From: Mesostigma viride
Taxonomy: Eukaryota; Streptophyta; Mesostigmatophyceae; Mesostigmatales; Mesostigmataceae
Length of the DNA: 64,000 bases
Direction of reading: 5' to 3'
Assembly (NCBI GenBank): GCA_009746045.1
Contig: RPFO01000213.1
Coordinates: forward strand, 13,281,051 to 13,345,050
The notes beneath the pieces are model-generated. The model had not been told where the DNA came from. It was given only the letters and a program-made list of their open reading frames with translations, and searched no databases. A program made the position numbers and the translations under genes. Below, in pieces: positions 35,901 through 50,400 of the stretch (within the stretch, counting starts at the first letter, position 1; each line of letters begins with the position of its first letter).

Positions 35901-38900
35901 CACATCTTCTACACACATCTTCTACACACATCTTCTACACACATCTTCTACACACATCTTCTACACACATCTTCTGCACACATCTTCTACACACATCTTC
36001 TACACACATCTTCTACACACATCTTCTACACACATCTTCTACACACATCTTCTACACACATCTTCTGCACACATCTTCTACACACATCTTCGGCACACAT
36101 CTTCCACGCTGGTTGTCTCCTTGATCTTCTACACACATCCTCTACACACATCTTCTGCACACATCTTCTACACACATCTTCTACACACATCTTCTACACA
36201 CATCTTCTACACACATCTTCTACCCACATCTTCTGCACACATCTTCTACACACATCTTCTGCACACATCTTCTACACACATCTTCTACACACATCTTCTG
36301 CACACATCTTCTGCACACATCTTCTGCACACATCCTCTACACACATCTTCTACACACATCTTCTACACACATCTTCTACACACATCTTCTACACACATCT
36401 TCTGCACACATCTTCTACACACATCTTCTGCACACATCTTCTACACACATCTTCTACACACATCTTCTACACACTGCACACATCTTCTACACACATCTTC
36501 TACACACATCTTCTGCACACATCTTCTACACACATCTTCTACACACATCTTCTGCACACATCTTCTGCACACATCTTCAACACACATCTTCTACACACAT
36601 CCTCTACACACATCTTCTACACACATCTTCTACACACATCTTCTACACACATCTTCGGCACACATCTTCTACACACATCTTCTACACACATCTTCTGCAC
36701 ACATCTTCTGCACACATCTTCTACACACATCTTCTACACACATCTTCTACACACATCTTCTACACACATCTTCTACACACATCTTCTACACACATCTTCT
36801 ACACACATCTTCTACACACATCTTCTGCACACATCTTCTGCACACATCTTCTACACACATCTTCTACACACATCTTCTACACACATCTTCTACACACATC
36901 TTCTACACACATCTTCTACACACATCTTCTACACACATCTTCTACACACATCTTCTACACACATCCTCTACACACATCTTCTGCACACATCTTCTACACA
37001 CATCTTCTGCACACATCTTCTACACACATCTTCTACACACATCTTCTACACACATCTTCTACACACATCTTCTACACACATCTTCTACACACATCTTCTA
37101 CACACATCTTCTGCACACATCCTCTACACACATCTTCTACACACATCTTCTACACACATCTTCTACACACATCTTCTGCACACATCTTCTGCACACATCT
37201 TCTACACACATCTTCTGCACACATCTTCTACACACATCTTCTGCACACATCTTCTACACACATCTTCTGCACACATCTTCTACACACATCTTCTACACAC
37301 ATCTTCTACACACATCTTCTACACACATCTTCTACACACATCTTCTACACACGTCTTCTACACACATCCTCTACACACATCTTCTGCACACATCTGCTAC
37401 ACACATCTTCTGCACACATCTTCTACACACATCTTCTGCACACATCTTCTACACACATCTTCTACACACATCTTCTGCACACATCTTCTACACACATCTT
37501 CTGCACACATCTTCTACACACATCTTCTACACACATCTTCTGCACACATCCTCTACACACATCTTCTACACACATCTTCTACACACTGCACACATCTTCT
37601 GCACACATCTTCTACACACATCTTCTACACACATCCTCTACACACATCTTCTACACACATCTTCTACACACATCTTCTACACACATCTTCGGCACACATC
37701 TTCTACACACATCTTCTGCACACATCCTCTACACACATCTTCTACACACATCTTCTACACACATCTTCTACACACATCTTCTGCACACATCTTCTACACA
37801 CATCTTCTACACACATCTTCTACACGCATCTTCTACACACATCTTCTGCACACATCTTCTACACACATCTTCTGCACACATCTTCTACACACATCTTCTA
37901 CACACATCTTCTGCACACATCTTCTACACACATCTTCTACACACATCTTCTACACGCATCTTCTACACACATCTTCTGCACACATCTTCTACACACATCT
38001 TCTACACACATCTTCTGCACACATCTTCTACACACATCCTCTACACACATCTTCTGCACACATCTGCTACACACATCTTCTGCACACATCTTCTACACAC
38101 ATCTTCTGCACACATCTTCTACACACATCTTCTACACACATCTTCTACACACATCTTCTACACACATCTTCTGCACACATCTTCTACAGACATCTTCTAC
38201 ACACATCTTCTACACACATCTTCTACACACATCTTCTACACACATCTTCTACACACATCTTCTACACACATCTTCTACACACATCTTCTGCACACATCTT
38301 CTACACACATCTTCTACACACATCTTGTACACACATCTTCTGCACACATCTTCTACACACATCTTCTACACACATCTTCTACACACATCTTCTGCACACA
38401 TCTTCTACACACATCTTCTACACACATCTTCTGCACACATCCTCTACACACATCCTCTGCACACATCTTCTACACACATCTTCTACACACATCTTCTACA
38501 CACATCTTCTACACACATCTTCTACACACATCTTCTACACACATCTTCTACACACATCCTCTACACACATCTTCTGCACACATCTGCTACACACATCTTC
38601 TGCACACATCTTCTACACACATCTTCTACACACATCTTCTACACACATCTTCTGCACACATCTTCTACACACATCTTCTACACACATCTTCTACACACAT
38701 CTTCTACACACATCCTCTACACACATCTTCTACACACATCTTCTGCACACATCTTCTGCACACATCTTCTGCACACATCCTCTACACACATCTTCTACAC
38801 ACATCTTCTACACACATCTTCTACACACATCTTCTGCACACATCTTCTACACACATCTTCTACACACATCTTCTGCACACATCCTCTACACACATCTTCT

Positions 38901-41900
38901 ACACACATCTTCTACACACATCTTCTGCACACATCTTCTACACACATCTTCTACACACATCTTCTGCACACATCTTCTACACACATCTTCTACACACATC
39001 TTCTACACGCATCTTCTACACACATCTTCTGCACACATCTTCTACACACATCTTCTACACACATCTTCTGCACACATCTTCTACACACATCCTCTACACA
39101 CATCTTCTGCACACATCTGCTACACACATCTTCTGCACACATCTTCTACACACATCTTCTGCACACATCTTCTACACACATCTTCTACACACATCTTCTA
39201 CACACATCTTCTACACACATCTTCTACACACATCTTCTGCACACATCTTCTACAGACATCTTCTACACACATCTTCTACACACATCTTCTACACACATCT
39301 TCTACACACATCTTCTACACACATCTTCTGCACACATCTTCTACACACATCTTCTACACACATCTTGTACACACATCTTCTGCACACATCTTCTACACAC
39401 ATCTTCTACACACATCTTCTACACACATCTTCTGCACACATCTTCTACACACATCTTCTACACACATCTTCTGCACACATCCTCTACACACATCCTCTGC
39501 ACACATCTTCTACACACATCTTCTACACACATCTTCTACACACATCTTCTACACACATCTTCTACACACATCTTCTACACACATCCTCTACACACATCTT
39601 CTGCACACATCTGCTACACACATCTTCTGCACACATCTTCTACACACATCTTCTGCACACATCTTCTACACACATCTTCTACACACATCTTCTGCACACA
39701 TCTTCTACACACATCTTCTGCACACATCTTCTGCACACATCTTCTACACACATCTTCTACACACATCTTCTGCACACATCTTCTACACACATCTTCTACA
39801 CACATCTTCTGCACACATCCTCTACACACATCGTCTGCACACATCTTCTACACACATCTTCTACACACATCTTCTACACACATCTTCTACACACATCTTC
39901 TACACACATCTTCTACACACATCCTCTACACACATCTTCTGCACACATCTGCTACACACATCTTCTGCACACATCTTCTACACACATCTTCTGCACACAT
40001 CTTCTACACACATCTTCTACACACATCTTCTACACGCATCTTCTACACACATCTTCTGCACACATCTTCTGCACACATCTTCTACACACATCTTCTACAC
40101 ACATCTTCTGCACACATCTTCTACACACATCTTCTACACACATCTTCTGCACACATCTTCTACACACATCATCTGCACACATCTTCTACACACATCTTCT
40201 ACACACATCTTCTACACACATCTTCTACACACATCTTCTGCACACATCTTCTACACACATCTTCTACACACATCTTCTACACACATCTTCTACACACATC
40301 TTCTGCACACATCTTCTACACACATCTTCTACACACATCTTCTACACACATCTTCTACACACATCTTCTACACACATCTTCTACACACATCTTCTGCACA
40401 CATCTTCTACACACATCTTCTACACACATCTTCTGCACACATCTTCTACACACATCTTCTACACACATCTTCTACACACATCTTCGGCACACATCTTCGG
40501 CACACATCTTCTGCACACATCTTCTACACACATCTTCTACACACATCTTCTACACACATCTTCTACACACATCTTCTACACACATCTTCTGCACACATCT
40601 TCTACACACATCTTCTACACACATCTTCTACACACTGCACACATCTTCTGCACACATCTTCTACACACATCTTCTACACACATCTTCTACACACATCTTC
40701 TACACACATCTTCTACACACATCTTCTGCACACATCTTCTACACACATCTTCTACACACATCCTCTACACACATCCTCTACACACATCTTCTGCACACAT
40801 CTTCTACACACATCTTCTGCACACGTCTTCTACACACATCTTCTGCACACATCTTCTGCACACATCTTCTACACACATCTTCTGCACACATCTTCTACAC
40901 ACATCTTCTGCACACATCTTCTACACACATCTTCTGCACACATCTTCTACACACATCTTATACACACATCTTCTGCACACATCTTCTGCACACATCTATA
41001 AAACTTCGATACCATGTTCCATACCACCCTCAACAACATGTTTTGTCTAGTACGGTGATCAGCTCGTGACTTGCTCACGTGCGCTTAGTTGTGCGCTCAC
41101 GTGCGCTTGGCTGTGCGCTCGCTGCACAGCGTTCAGCTCATGTCTCCTGCCCCTACCCGTGTCTGGCGGCCATTTGCGTCTACATGGCCACCCGCTACTC
41201 CCCGATCCCCTGTGCCCCCCATTGCCCCCCTGTGCCCCCTGCGCCCCCCCCTGTGCCCCCCCTGCGCCCCCCTGTGCCTCCCCTGGCCCCCCCTGGCCGC
41301 GGCTCACGTGATCTTGTATAGCACCACGCAGGTGCGCGCCTCCTCTCGGTGCTCCAGGTCCAGGAAGCAGACGCCGCCCTCCCCCCACGCGCGCGACCAT
41401 CGGCCGAAGAAGAGCAGGTGCTTCACCCACGCGCGAGCCACCGCGATGGGAGGGGAGGGATCCTGCGAGCCCCTGTTGGCGTGGGTCATGCCAGCCACCT
41501 GAGGACACCGCGCCCCGCATGCCAGGGGGGGGAGTCGCAAGCAAGAAGGTCAGGTGCATGAATTTCAACAGCAAGGCCATACCAATGTCGCTCCTATCAC
41601 GATCACTGGGATATACTATGATAGTTACTAGGATGACTACTAGGATTAGCTTACTAGGATAATGTTTGAGATGCTTTGGCCCATTCGAGCAGGGATGGGT
41701 GAACGGGAGCCCCTCTACCTCTGAGGACCCTGCCTCCTTCCCTCGAGGAACTGACCGGACAACAACCGAGGAGACATGGCCCAAGGATCCACAAGGCAAG
41801 ACCAACAAGTAACAAACAGTGGCGAGTTTGCTGCGTACCTGCCCGCCCTGCAGGTAGCACAGGAACCGGTCTCGCCACATATTGCTGCCGTAAGCCGCGT

Positions 41901-44900
41901 ACCAGACATACATTGATTCGCCCTCACTGGCACCCAGGCTGCCGCCGCCCTCGTAGCTACAGGTGCCATCACCCTGTAGCTGCGATGACACAGGTGACAT
42001 GCCGGCAAAGCTGTCCATGCCAGAAATTGCGTCTCCCCCGTTCCCATTCGGGGACGTGGTTTGTGCGCCTCTGCTGGCGCTGGGTGACGCTTGCCCCTCC
42101 AGGCGCGTGGCAGATGTGCTCGCGTCAGGGTGGTCCGCCGCCCTGGCTGCTGCGTGCAGGGATGAGGATCCGGACCGTGAGGCTGGGGAGTCATCACCGG
42201 GACTCCCCTCCGCCACCGCGCGAGGCACAGGGCGCGCGTTCGCCGACGAGGACGCGGACGCGCGTGAGGATGCGGACGCCGACGAGGACGCCTGCGCTTC
42301 ATCCGCGCCCACACCCTGCTGCGCAGGGGACGTGCGGGGCGCGGGGGCGGGGGGCGATGGTCGCACGGGGGGGGAGGCAACACGGCGGCGCCCCCGCCCT
42401 GCGGCTGCCGCTGCTGCTGCCAGGCTACTTGCCGGTGTCGGTTGTGCGCCGCTCATATCCACCAAGCAGCCGCCAGAACGTGGGTTGGATGGCTCAGAAG
42501 ACGGCCCAATCAGGGCGGCCCGGCTGGCGGCCTTTTGCTCCGCGAAGAGCGTGCCCAGGAACGGCCCACGGTCACTGTGGTGCCCGCAGCCGCCACCGCC
42601 GCCACCACGACCGCCACCGCCACCACCTTGCGTACACAGTAGGGGCTCGGCGGTGCTGGAGTTGGCCCCCAGCGCCGCCGCCAGCTGGGCTGCCAGTTTG
42701 GACAGCATCGCCCAGCCAGGCGCCGCCAGGGAGGCCAGGTCGAGGCCTGGCCCTTCCCCATCTGCGCACGTTGTGGGCGGCGGGGGCAGCGGGGCACACG
42801 CGCGGGACCAGCACGCCAGCTGGGCGTGGGCGCTGTCCTCGCCCCAGCTGGGCGGCAGCAGGCACCCTGGGGCCGCGGCCTCTAGCAGGATGGACAACAC
42901 CTGGCCGCACCACGGACACCACACAAGGGCACACAGCGCCATCGCCGTGGATACACAAGGAAGTGCATGCAGGGTTAGAGCACTGGGTGCCAGGGACACC
43001 CAGGCATGGCAACAGGCATTTAGATCAGAAGTATGCCCGCACACCATGTGGCGCAGTCCTGTGGGAGACTACGTGCGCGGGGTGTGCACCCACGCGCAAG
43101 GGGGGAGTTTGCGGCGGAGGACCAGCGCGTGGTGCTCACGCGGGTGGTCTATGCAGGGTTGATGGGAGCGCAGGTTGGTGGGAGCGCAGGGACGGCGCCG
43201 GCAGAAGAGGAGGGTGGGGAACGGTGGCTAGCAAGCGTCACGGGCAGAAGAGGAGGGTGGGGAACGGTGGCTAGCAAGCGTCACGGGCAGAAGAGGAGGG
43301 TGGGGAACGGTGGCTAGCAAGCGTCACAGGCAGAAGAGGAGGGTGGGGAACGGTGGCTAGCAAGCTTCACGGGCAGAAGAGGAGGGTGGGGAACGGTGTC
43401 TAGCAAGCGTCACGGGCAGAAGAGGAGGGTGGGGAGCGGTGGCTAGCAAGCGTCACGGGCAGAAGAAGAAGAGGGTGGGGAACGGTGGCTAGCAAGCGTC
43501 ACGGGCAGAAGAGGAGGGTGGGGAACGGTGGCTAGCAAGCGTCACGGGCAGAAGAGGGGGGTGGGGAACGGTGGCTAGCAAGCGTCATGGGCAGAAGAGG
43601 AGGGTGGGGAGCGGTGGCTAGCAAGCGTCACGGGCAGAAGAGGAGGGTGGGGAGCGGTGGCTAGCAAGCGTCACAGGCAGAAGAGGAGGGTGGGGAACGG
43701 TGGCTAGCAAGCGTCACGGGCAGAAGAGGAGGGTGGGGAACGGTGGCTAGCAAGCGTCACGGGCAGAAGAGGAGGGTGGGGAACGGTGGCTAGCAAGCGT
43801 CACGGGCAGAAGAGGAGGGTGGGGAACGGTGGCTAGCAAGCGTCACGGGCAGAAGAGGAGGGTGGGGAGCGGTGGCTAGCAAGCGTCACGGGCAGAAGAG
43901 GAGGGTGGGGAACGGTGGCTAGCAAGCGTCACGGGCAGAAGAGGAGGGTGGGGAACGGTGGCTAGCAAGCGTCACGGGCAGAAGAGGAGGGTGGGGAACG
44001 GTGGCTAGCAAGCGTCACGGGCAGAAGAGGAGGGTGGGGAGCGGTGGCTAGCAAGCGTCACGGGCAGAAGAGGAGGGTGGGGAGCGGTGGCTAGCAAGCG
44101 TCACGGGCAGAAGAAGAAGAGGGTGGGGAACGGTGGCTAGCAAGCGTCACGGGCAGAAGAGGAGGGTGGGGAGCGGTGGCTAGCAAGCGTCACGGGCAGA
44201 AGAGGAGGGTGGGGAACGGTGGCTAGCAAGCGTCACGGGCAGAAGAGGAGGGTGGGGAGCGGTGGCTAGCAAGCGTCATGGGCAGAAGAGGAGGGTGGGG
44301 AACGGTGGCTAGCAAGCATCACGGGAGCGCGGGAAGAAGCACCAGGTCTCCGCAGGTATGGGGATACGAAGGGAGGGGACAGCGGACATGATGACACAGA
44401 CATTCGCGCCTTAAGATGGGTTCGAGGTTTTCGAGGAGTCAACCCAACTTAAGGCGTGAACCCAACCTAAGGCGTGAATGGCTCTACTAAAATTTACTAA
44501 TTTGAACCAAAGATACTAAAACAAACTCTTATGAACTACTTTGAACTTGGATGCCGAAATCCTATGCGACCCAACTTAAGGCGTGAACAAAACTTTAGCC
44601 AATCCAACTTAAGGCGCGAATGACTGTACAAAACAGGAGTGGCAGGCTGGCTGCCCGCTTAACATGAACCTTCCCACCCACCCACCCACCGCTACCCAGG
44701 TGTGGCCCCCTAGCCCCCCCGTATCCCCCCCCCAGCACACACACTCGCCACGTTGCGCGCTCCAACACCCACCCTAAGCGCCGACCCGCCGCGCTCGGCC
44801 ATCTTCTTGTCGATCCAGTCAGGGACCGCGCGCGCGTACGCCAGGGGGGGCCAGAAGCGCGCGTGCTCTATCACCGCCTGCAGCCGCCATCGCACGAGGG

Positions 44901-47446
44901 GCACACGCCCAGTGACCAGCATACATGCACGTGGGTGTCACTTGCCCATGGCTGCCGCGGCACGGCAGCCATGGGGTATATGCACAGGGCCTCGTGTTGG
45001 TGTGGAGGATTCCCTGTATTGGCATCAGGGTGCGGCGGATTCCCTCATGGCCCTGCGGGGGGAAAACCTTGGCACACAGAAAAACCTTCATTCAGTGCAC
45101 AATGTCCACACCGCCCCCCCCGACACCCCTGCGAGGTGCTGGAGAGCCTGGCAGTGCGCCCACCATCGCGCAGCGCAGCGTGCCAACGTGCCGCGGTTGG
45201 TGAGCCGACCATCTGGCAGGGTACACGGCACCCATTGCTGTCACGTGGCAACCCCTAGGTTTATCCCCTAGCTTCATCCGTCCACTTCCCAGCCACCACG
45301 CGCACGCACGGGGAGGAGACCGGAGGGCCAAGGCGGCGTGCGCCACCTGGAGGGGCCCACCCAGTGGTGATGGGCCACATCAAGAAGAGTGCTTCCCGCA
45401 AAGCCCAATAGGGCGTGCCCCACAAGGAGCAGGCCGCAAGCACTGGGCCCAACCACGAGTGTGAGGGGACGTGTGTGTGTGGCGACAAGGGGACATACCG
45501 CCTGGATGGCAGCACATGCCAGTGCAGAGGGTGCGACAGGTCCCAGCAGGGGCGGCGGGTCGCCCAGCATGACGGCCACGCACGCCGCGTACGAGCACGC
45601 GATGGCATCCAGGTTGTAGCCACCCTCCAGCGCCAGCACCAGCCGCCCGCCTGCCAACGCAAGCAGCTGGTGCCGCAGCCGAGCACGGCCCATAGTGCGG
45701 TACGGTTTGGCCGGCCACAAGGGCGTTTGCGTGTGAGTGTTTGCACATGAGCATTTGCGTGTGAGTACGTGCACGCCGGAATTGTGGGACAAGGCCACGA
45801 CCGTCGCAACAACGCCCCTGTGTTGCTCATCCAGTCATCTCAGCAGCTCGGCCAGCCACAAAGATGGAGCAGCCAGGTGGCCAGCCTACCAAGTCATACA
45901 ACCCACCAGCGAAATGCGCGCGACCTTACTGCCGCCACATGAGCAATCCTGATGCGCTCAAAACGGCGGCTGCAGAGAGTGAGGGCAGCCTTGGTAGCCC
46001 CTGCCTGGGTCTTGACCCGCCTCGTAGACTTCTAGGGAACTGGGCAGGCATGCTGCGAAAGGAAGCTAAGCACGCGCCGCCTACAATAGAACTGGGCAGG
46101 CGCTTTATGCTGGGCCTGCATGTGCGCTCTGACAGCAGGCAGGCACACAACCGCGGCGGCACCTACCTGGTGCAGCAGGTGGGCGTACCCTGCAGGGGTC
46201 ACGCAGCACCCCCCAAGGGGGTCGCCCCACGCCGCATCGAACCCCGCCGAGACCAGCACCAGGTCGGGTGCGAACGCGTGCGCGACCGGCATCACTAGCC
46301 GATGCCACGCCGCCAGGTAGTCCCCGTCGCCGAAACCGCCACAGGGCCAGGGCACGTTCACGTTGCAGCCGGCTGCGGCGGGTCCCCCTGTGAAGCCCTC
46401 GGCCGCGTCCTCCTTGCCAGGGAAGAAGGAGCCGTTGTCGTACCTGCGAACCGCGCGCGCGCATGGGGGGAGGGTTCGGGAGGGCATGCAGGGGTTGGTC
46501 ATGCACGGACACGGCGGCATGCATGGCGTGCTTGGGGAAACGCGGCGCAACACCGACACCGCCCTCACCCGTGGGGGCGAGAACCCAGCCCCTGGCAGTG
46601 GCTGAGTGCGCTGCATGCCCGCGCGAGCGGCCAACGGGCCATGAGCAGACAGTGCCCACACAGAGGTCAAGGTTGCAGTCGAGCAAGGAAAATGGGGGGG
46701 GGGGGGGAGGATAGGGGGGTAGAGGGAAGAGGAGAAGGGGACAGAGGAGCGGGAGGCACCACAGAAGCAGACAGGCAGGCCGCGCAGGGATGCCTCTCTC
46801 TGTGTGTGCCGTGCGTACGTACCTTCGTGGGTGTCTCCGTGCTTGCGGCAGAAGGGGACAGACAGAGAGGAACAGAGAGATAGACGCCAGCATGCACGTG
46901 TGCGCGATGAGCAACCGCAAGGGTGATGACAACCAGTGGCTGCGTGCCCCGCCAGCCATGACGGTGTTTCTCTCGCCCGCATACCTTGCCCCACTCTGGT
47001 CCTGATGCGGGTCCCACTCGGGTCCCGTCCCCATGTGCGGCCCGCCTCGTGCGTTTACACGGACCCACTGCAACACCCAACACCAACCCCCAACCCCCAA
47101 CCCCCAACCCCCAACCCCCAACCCCCAACCCCCAATCCCCAACCCCCAACGACCCCCGACCCCGACCCCCGACCCCCGACCCCAATCCCCGACCCCCGAC
47201 CCCCGACCCCCGACCCCCGACCCGACCCCGACCCCCGACCCCGACCCCCGACCCCGACCCCCGACCCCCGACCCCGACCCCCGACCCCCGACCCCGACCC
47301 CCGACCCCCGACCCCCGACCCCCGACCCCCGACCCCCGACCCCGACCCCCGACCCCGACCCCCGACCCCGACCCCGACCCCCGACCCCCGACCCCCGACC
47401 CCCGACCCCCGACCCCCGACCCCCGACCCCCGACCCCGACCCCCGA

Positions 47447-47481
<35 letters not shown>

Positions 47482-50400
47482 CCCGACCCCCGACCCCCGA
47501 CCCCGACCCCCGACCCCGACCCCCGACCCCGACCGACCCCGACCCCGACCCCCGACCCCGACCCCCGACCCCCGACCCCCGACCCCGACCCCCGACCCCC
47601 GACCCCGACCCCCGACCCCCGACCCCCGACCCCCGACCCCGACCCCGACCCCCGACCCCCGACCCCGACCCCCGACCCCCGACCCCCGACCCCGACCCCG
47701 ACCCCCGACCCCGACCCCCGACCCCCGACCCCGACCCCCGACCCCGACCCCCGACCCCCGACCCCCGACCCCGACCCCCGACCCCCGACCCCGACCCCCG
47801 ACCCCCGACCCCGACCCCCGACCCCGACCCCGACCCCGACCCCCGACCCCGACCCCCGACCCCCGACCCCCGACCCCGACCCCGACCCCCGACCCCGACC
47901 CCCGACCCCCGACCCCCGACCCCCGACCCCCAACCCCAAACCCCCAACCCCCAACATAGAACACAGCACAGCACATCCCCCCCCCGCGCGCGCCCCTCAC
48001 CGGTGGAGCGACACGTATAGTGCACGGGGGTCGTCGTAGAACATGTGCTGCGTGGCGTTGCCGTGGTGGACGTCCCAATCCACGATGAGGATGCGGCACG
48101 CCAGCTGGCAAGGTCGGGGGGGGGCACGTCGCCCAGAAGGGACACACACAGGCAAGCAGCAGAGGGCACACACCCACACATGAAAACACATGCCCGTGTC
48201 AGACACCTGTCAGCCCTTGGACCCTGAGGGTAGCAGCGTAGACGTCCGTTGCGCCGCTCATCACTCATTGCATTCGCCACCACATCACAGCATCACAGCG
48301 CGCGTCCCTGCCACGCCCCTGCCACGCCCCTGCCACGCCCCTACCACGCCCCACCCGATGGACGCGGTGCCCAAGGTGAGGCATGCGCGCAGCGAGGGGT
48401 GCCCGACCACACAACCAGCAGGGCCGCGCGCGTCGCCTTGTTCATGCATGGCCCATCCTCCCCCCCCCTTGCTCTACGTGGAGCCCGGTGGCCCTACCGA
48501 AGGCCCATTCCCGGGTCCTGCAACCCCTCGCAGACCCGTCTTCTAGCGGCACCGTGCGCATGCCTGTGCCGTCGACGCGCACGAACGTTGTTTTTCGACG
48601 CGCACATGCCTGTGCTGTCACCACGCGCACACCCTGCCTGGCAAGCATGTGCGCGTGCGTGTGCCTTGTTGCGGTTAACCATGCCTGCACCCCCCCCCCA
48701 TTTCCACCCCCCCACACCTGCGCCTGCAGCAGATAGCCCGCCGCCACCGCCACGTTGTTGAGCAGGCAGAAGCCCATCGGCTCCGAGGCCTCCGCGTGGT
48801 GGCCTGGCGGGCGCACAATGGCGGCGGCTCGCGCCAGCTGTCCCTTGGCGACGCGTGTGGCTAGCTCCACCACGCTGCCGGCCGACAGCAGCGCCGCCTG
48901 TGAGCAGGTGGGGGGCCAGGTGTGTAGAGTGGGCACGAGGGGTGTTCAGGATGCAGGGCGTGTGCCTGTAAGGCGCCCCCCCCCCCCCCCCCCCCCGCAT
49001 GGTTGCGCTGTGTGTGGAACGCTAGCAACTAGGCAACCGACCCCCGGGCGAGGCACTGTTGAGGCACTACTGAGGTCACTCGGGTACTTTCTAGCGGCTA
49101 GTCTCTCGCGGTGCGTGGGCGCCCACGTGCGTGGCAACATCAGTATGGGCACATCAAGGGGGGCATGCAAAGGGCGTGCTGCAAGTCAAGCAAATGTGGG
49201 TTGCTGGTATCCCTATGCACAGCGCCGCCAGTGCCGCCAGCACACAATGGTGAAGAAGACACGCTGATGCGCCCGCATGCGCACATGCCCACATGTGCAC
49301 ATGCGCACATGCGCACATGCGCACATGCGCACATGCCCACATGCCCACATGCCCACATGCCCACATGCCCACATGCCCACATGCCCACATGCCCACATGC
49401 CCACATGCCCACATGCCCACATGCCCACATGCCCACATGCCCACATGCGCACATGCCCACATGCGCACATGCCCACATGCCCACATGCCCACATGCCCAC
49501 ATGCCCACATGCCCACATGCCCACATGCCCACATGCCCACATGCCCACATGCCCACATGCCCACATGCCCACATGCCCACATGCCCACATGCCCACATGC
49601 CCACATGCGCACATGCGCACATGCCCACATGCCCACATGCCCACATGCCCACATGCCCACATGCCCACATGCCCACATGCCCACATGCGCACATGCGCAC
49701 ATGCGCACATGCCCACATGCCCACATGCGCACATGCGCACATGCGCACATGCCCACATGCCCACATGCCCACATGCCCACATGCCCACATGCCCACATGC
49801 CCACATGCCCACATGCCCACATGCCCACATGCCCACATGCCCACATGCCCACATGCCCACATGCCCACATGCCCACATGCCCACATGCCCACATGCCCAC
49901 ATGCCCACATGCCCACATGCCCACATGCCCACATGCCCACATGCCCACATGCCCACATGCCCACATGCCCACATGCCCACATGCCCACATGCCCACATGC
50001 CCACATGCCCACATGCCCACATGCCCACATGCCCACATGCCCACATGCCCACATGCCCACATGCCCACATGCCCACATGCCCACATGCCCACATGCCCAC
50101 ATGCCCACATGCCCACATGCCCACATGCCCACATGCCCACATGCCCACATGCCCACATGCCCACATGCCCACATGCCCACATGCCCACATGCCCACATGC
50201 CCACATGCCCACATGCCCACATGCCCACATGCCCACATGCCCACATGCCCACATGTCCACATGCCCACATGCCCACATGCCCACATGCGCACATGCCCAC
50301 ATGCCCACATGCCCACATGCCCACATGCCCACATGCCCACATGCCCACATGCCCACATGCCCACATGCCCACATGCCCACATGCCCACATGCCCACATGC

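Noticed and set aside
35472-41069. Reading frame of 1,865 codons (and parallel frames of 1,626 and 561) encoding a [13 protein letters not shown]-type repeat protein
   Set aside because: Product of a 13-bp satellite open in every forward frame; it lies in an intron on the opposite strand, and composition follows the unit exactly.
41059-43047. Single-exon gene of 662 codons on the minus strand
   Set aside because: Only its middle (41839-42900) fits, as exon 8 of the deacetylase; the ends read into introns and the real continuation is exon 9 in another frame.
43200-44330. CRISPR-like direct repeats
   Set aside because: Units are head to tail without unique spacers, and the context is a eukaryotic intron.
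47070-47957. Telomere or subtelomeric repeat
   Set aside because: Units are CCCCGAC/CCCCCAA, not the TTTAGGG or TTTTAGGG known for green algae, and they sit between coding exons.
46936-48039. Pro/Asp/Arg-rich and Gly/Ser/Val-rich proteins
   Set aside because: Translations of the CCCCGAC array in intron 4.
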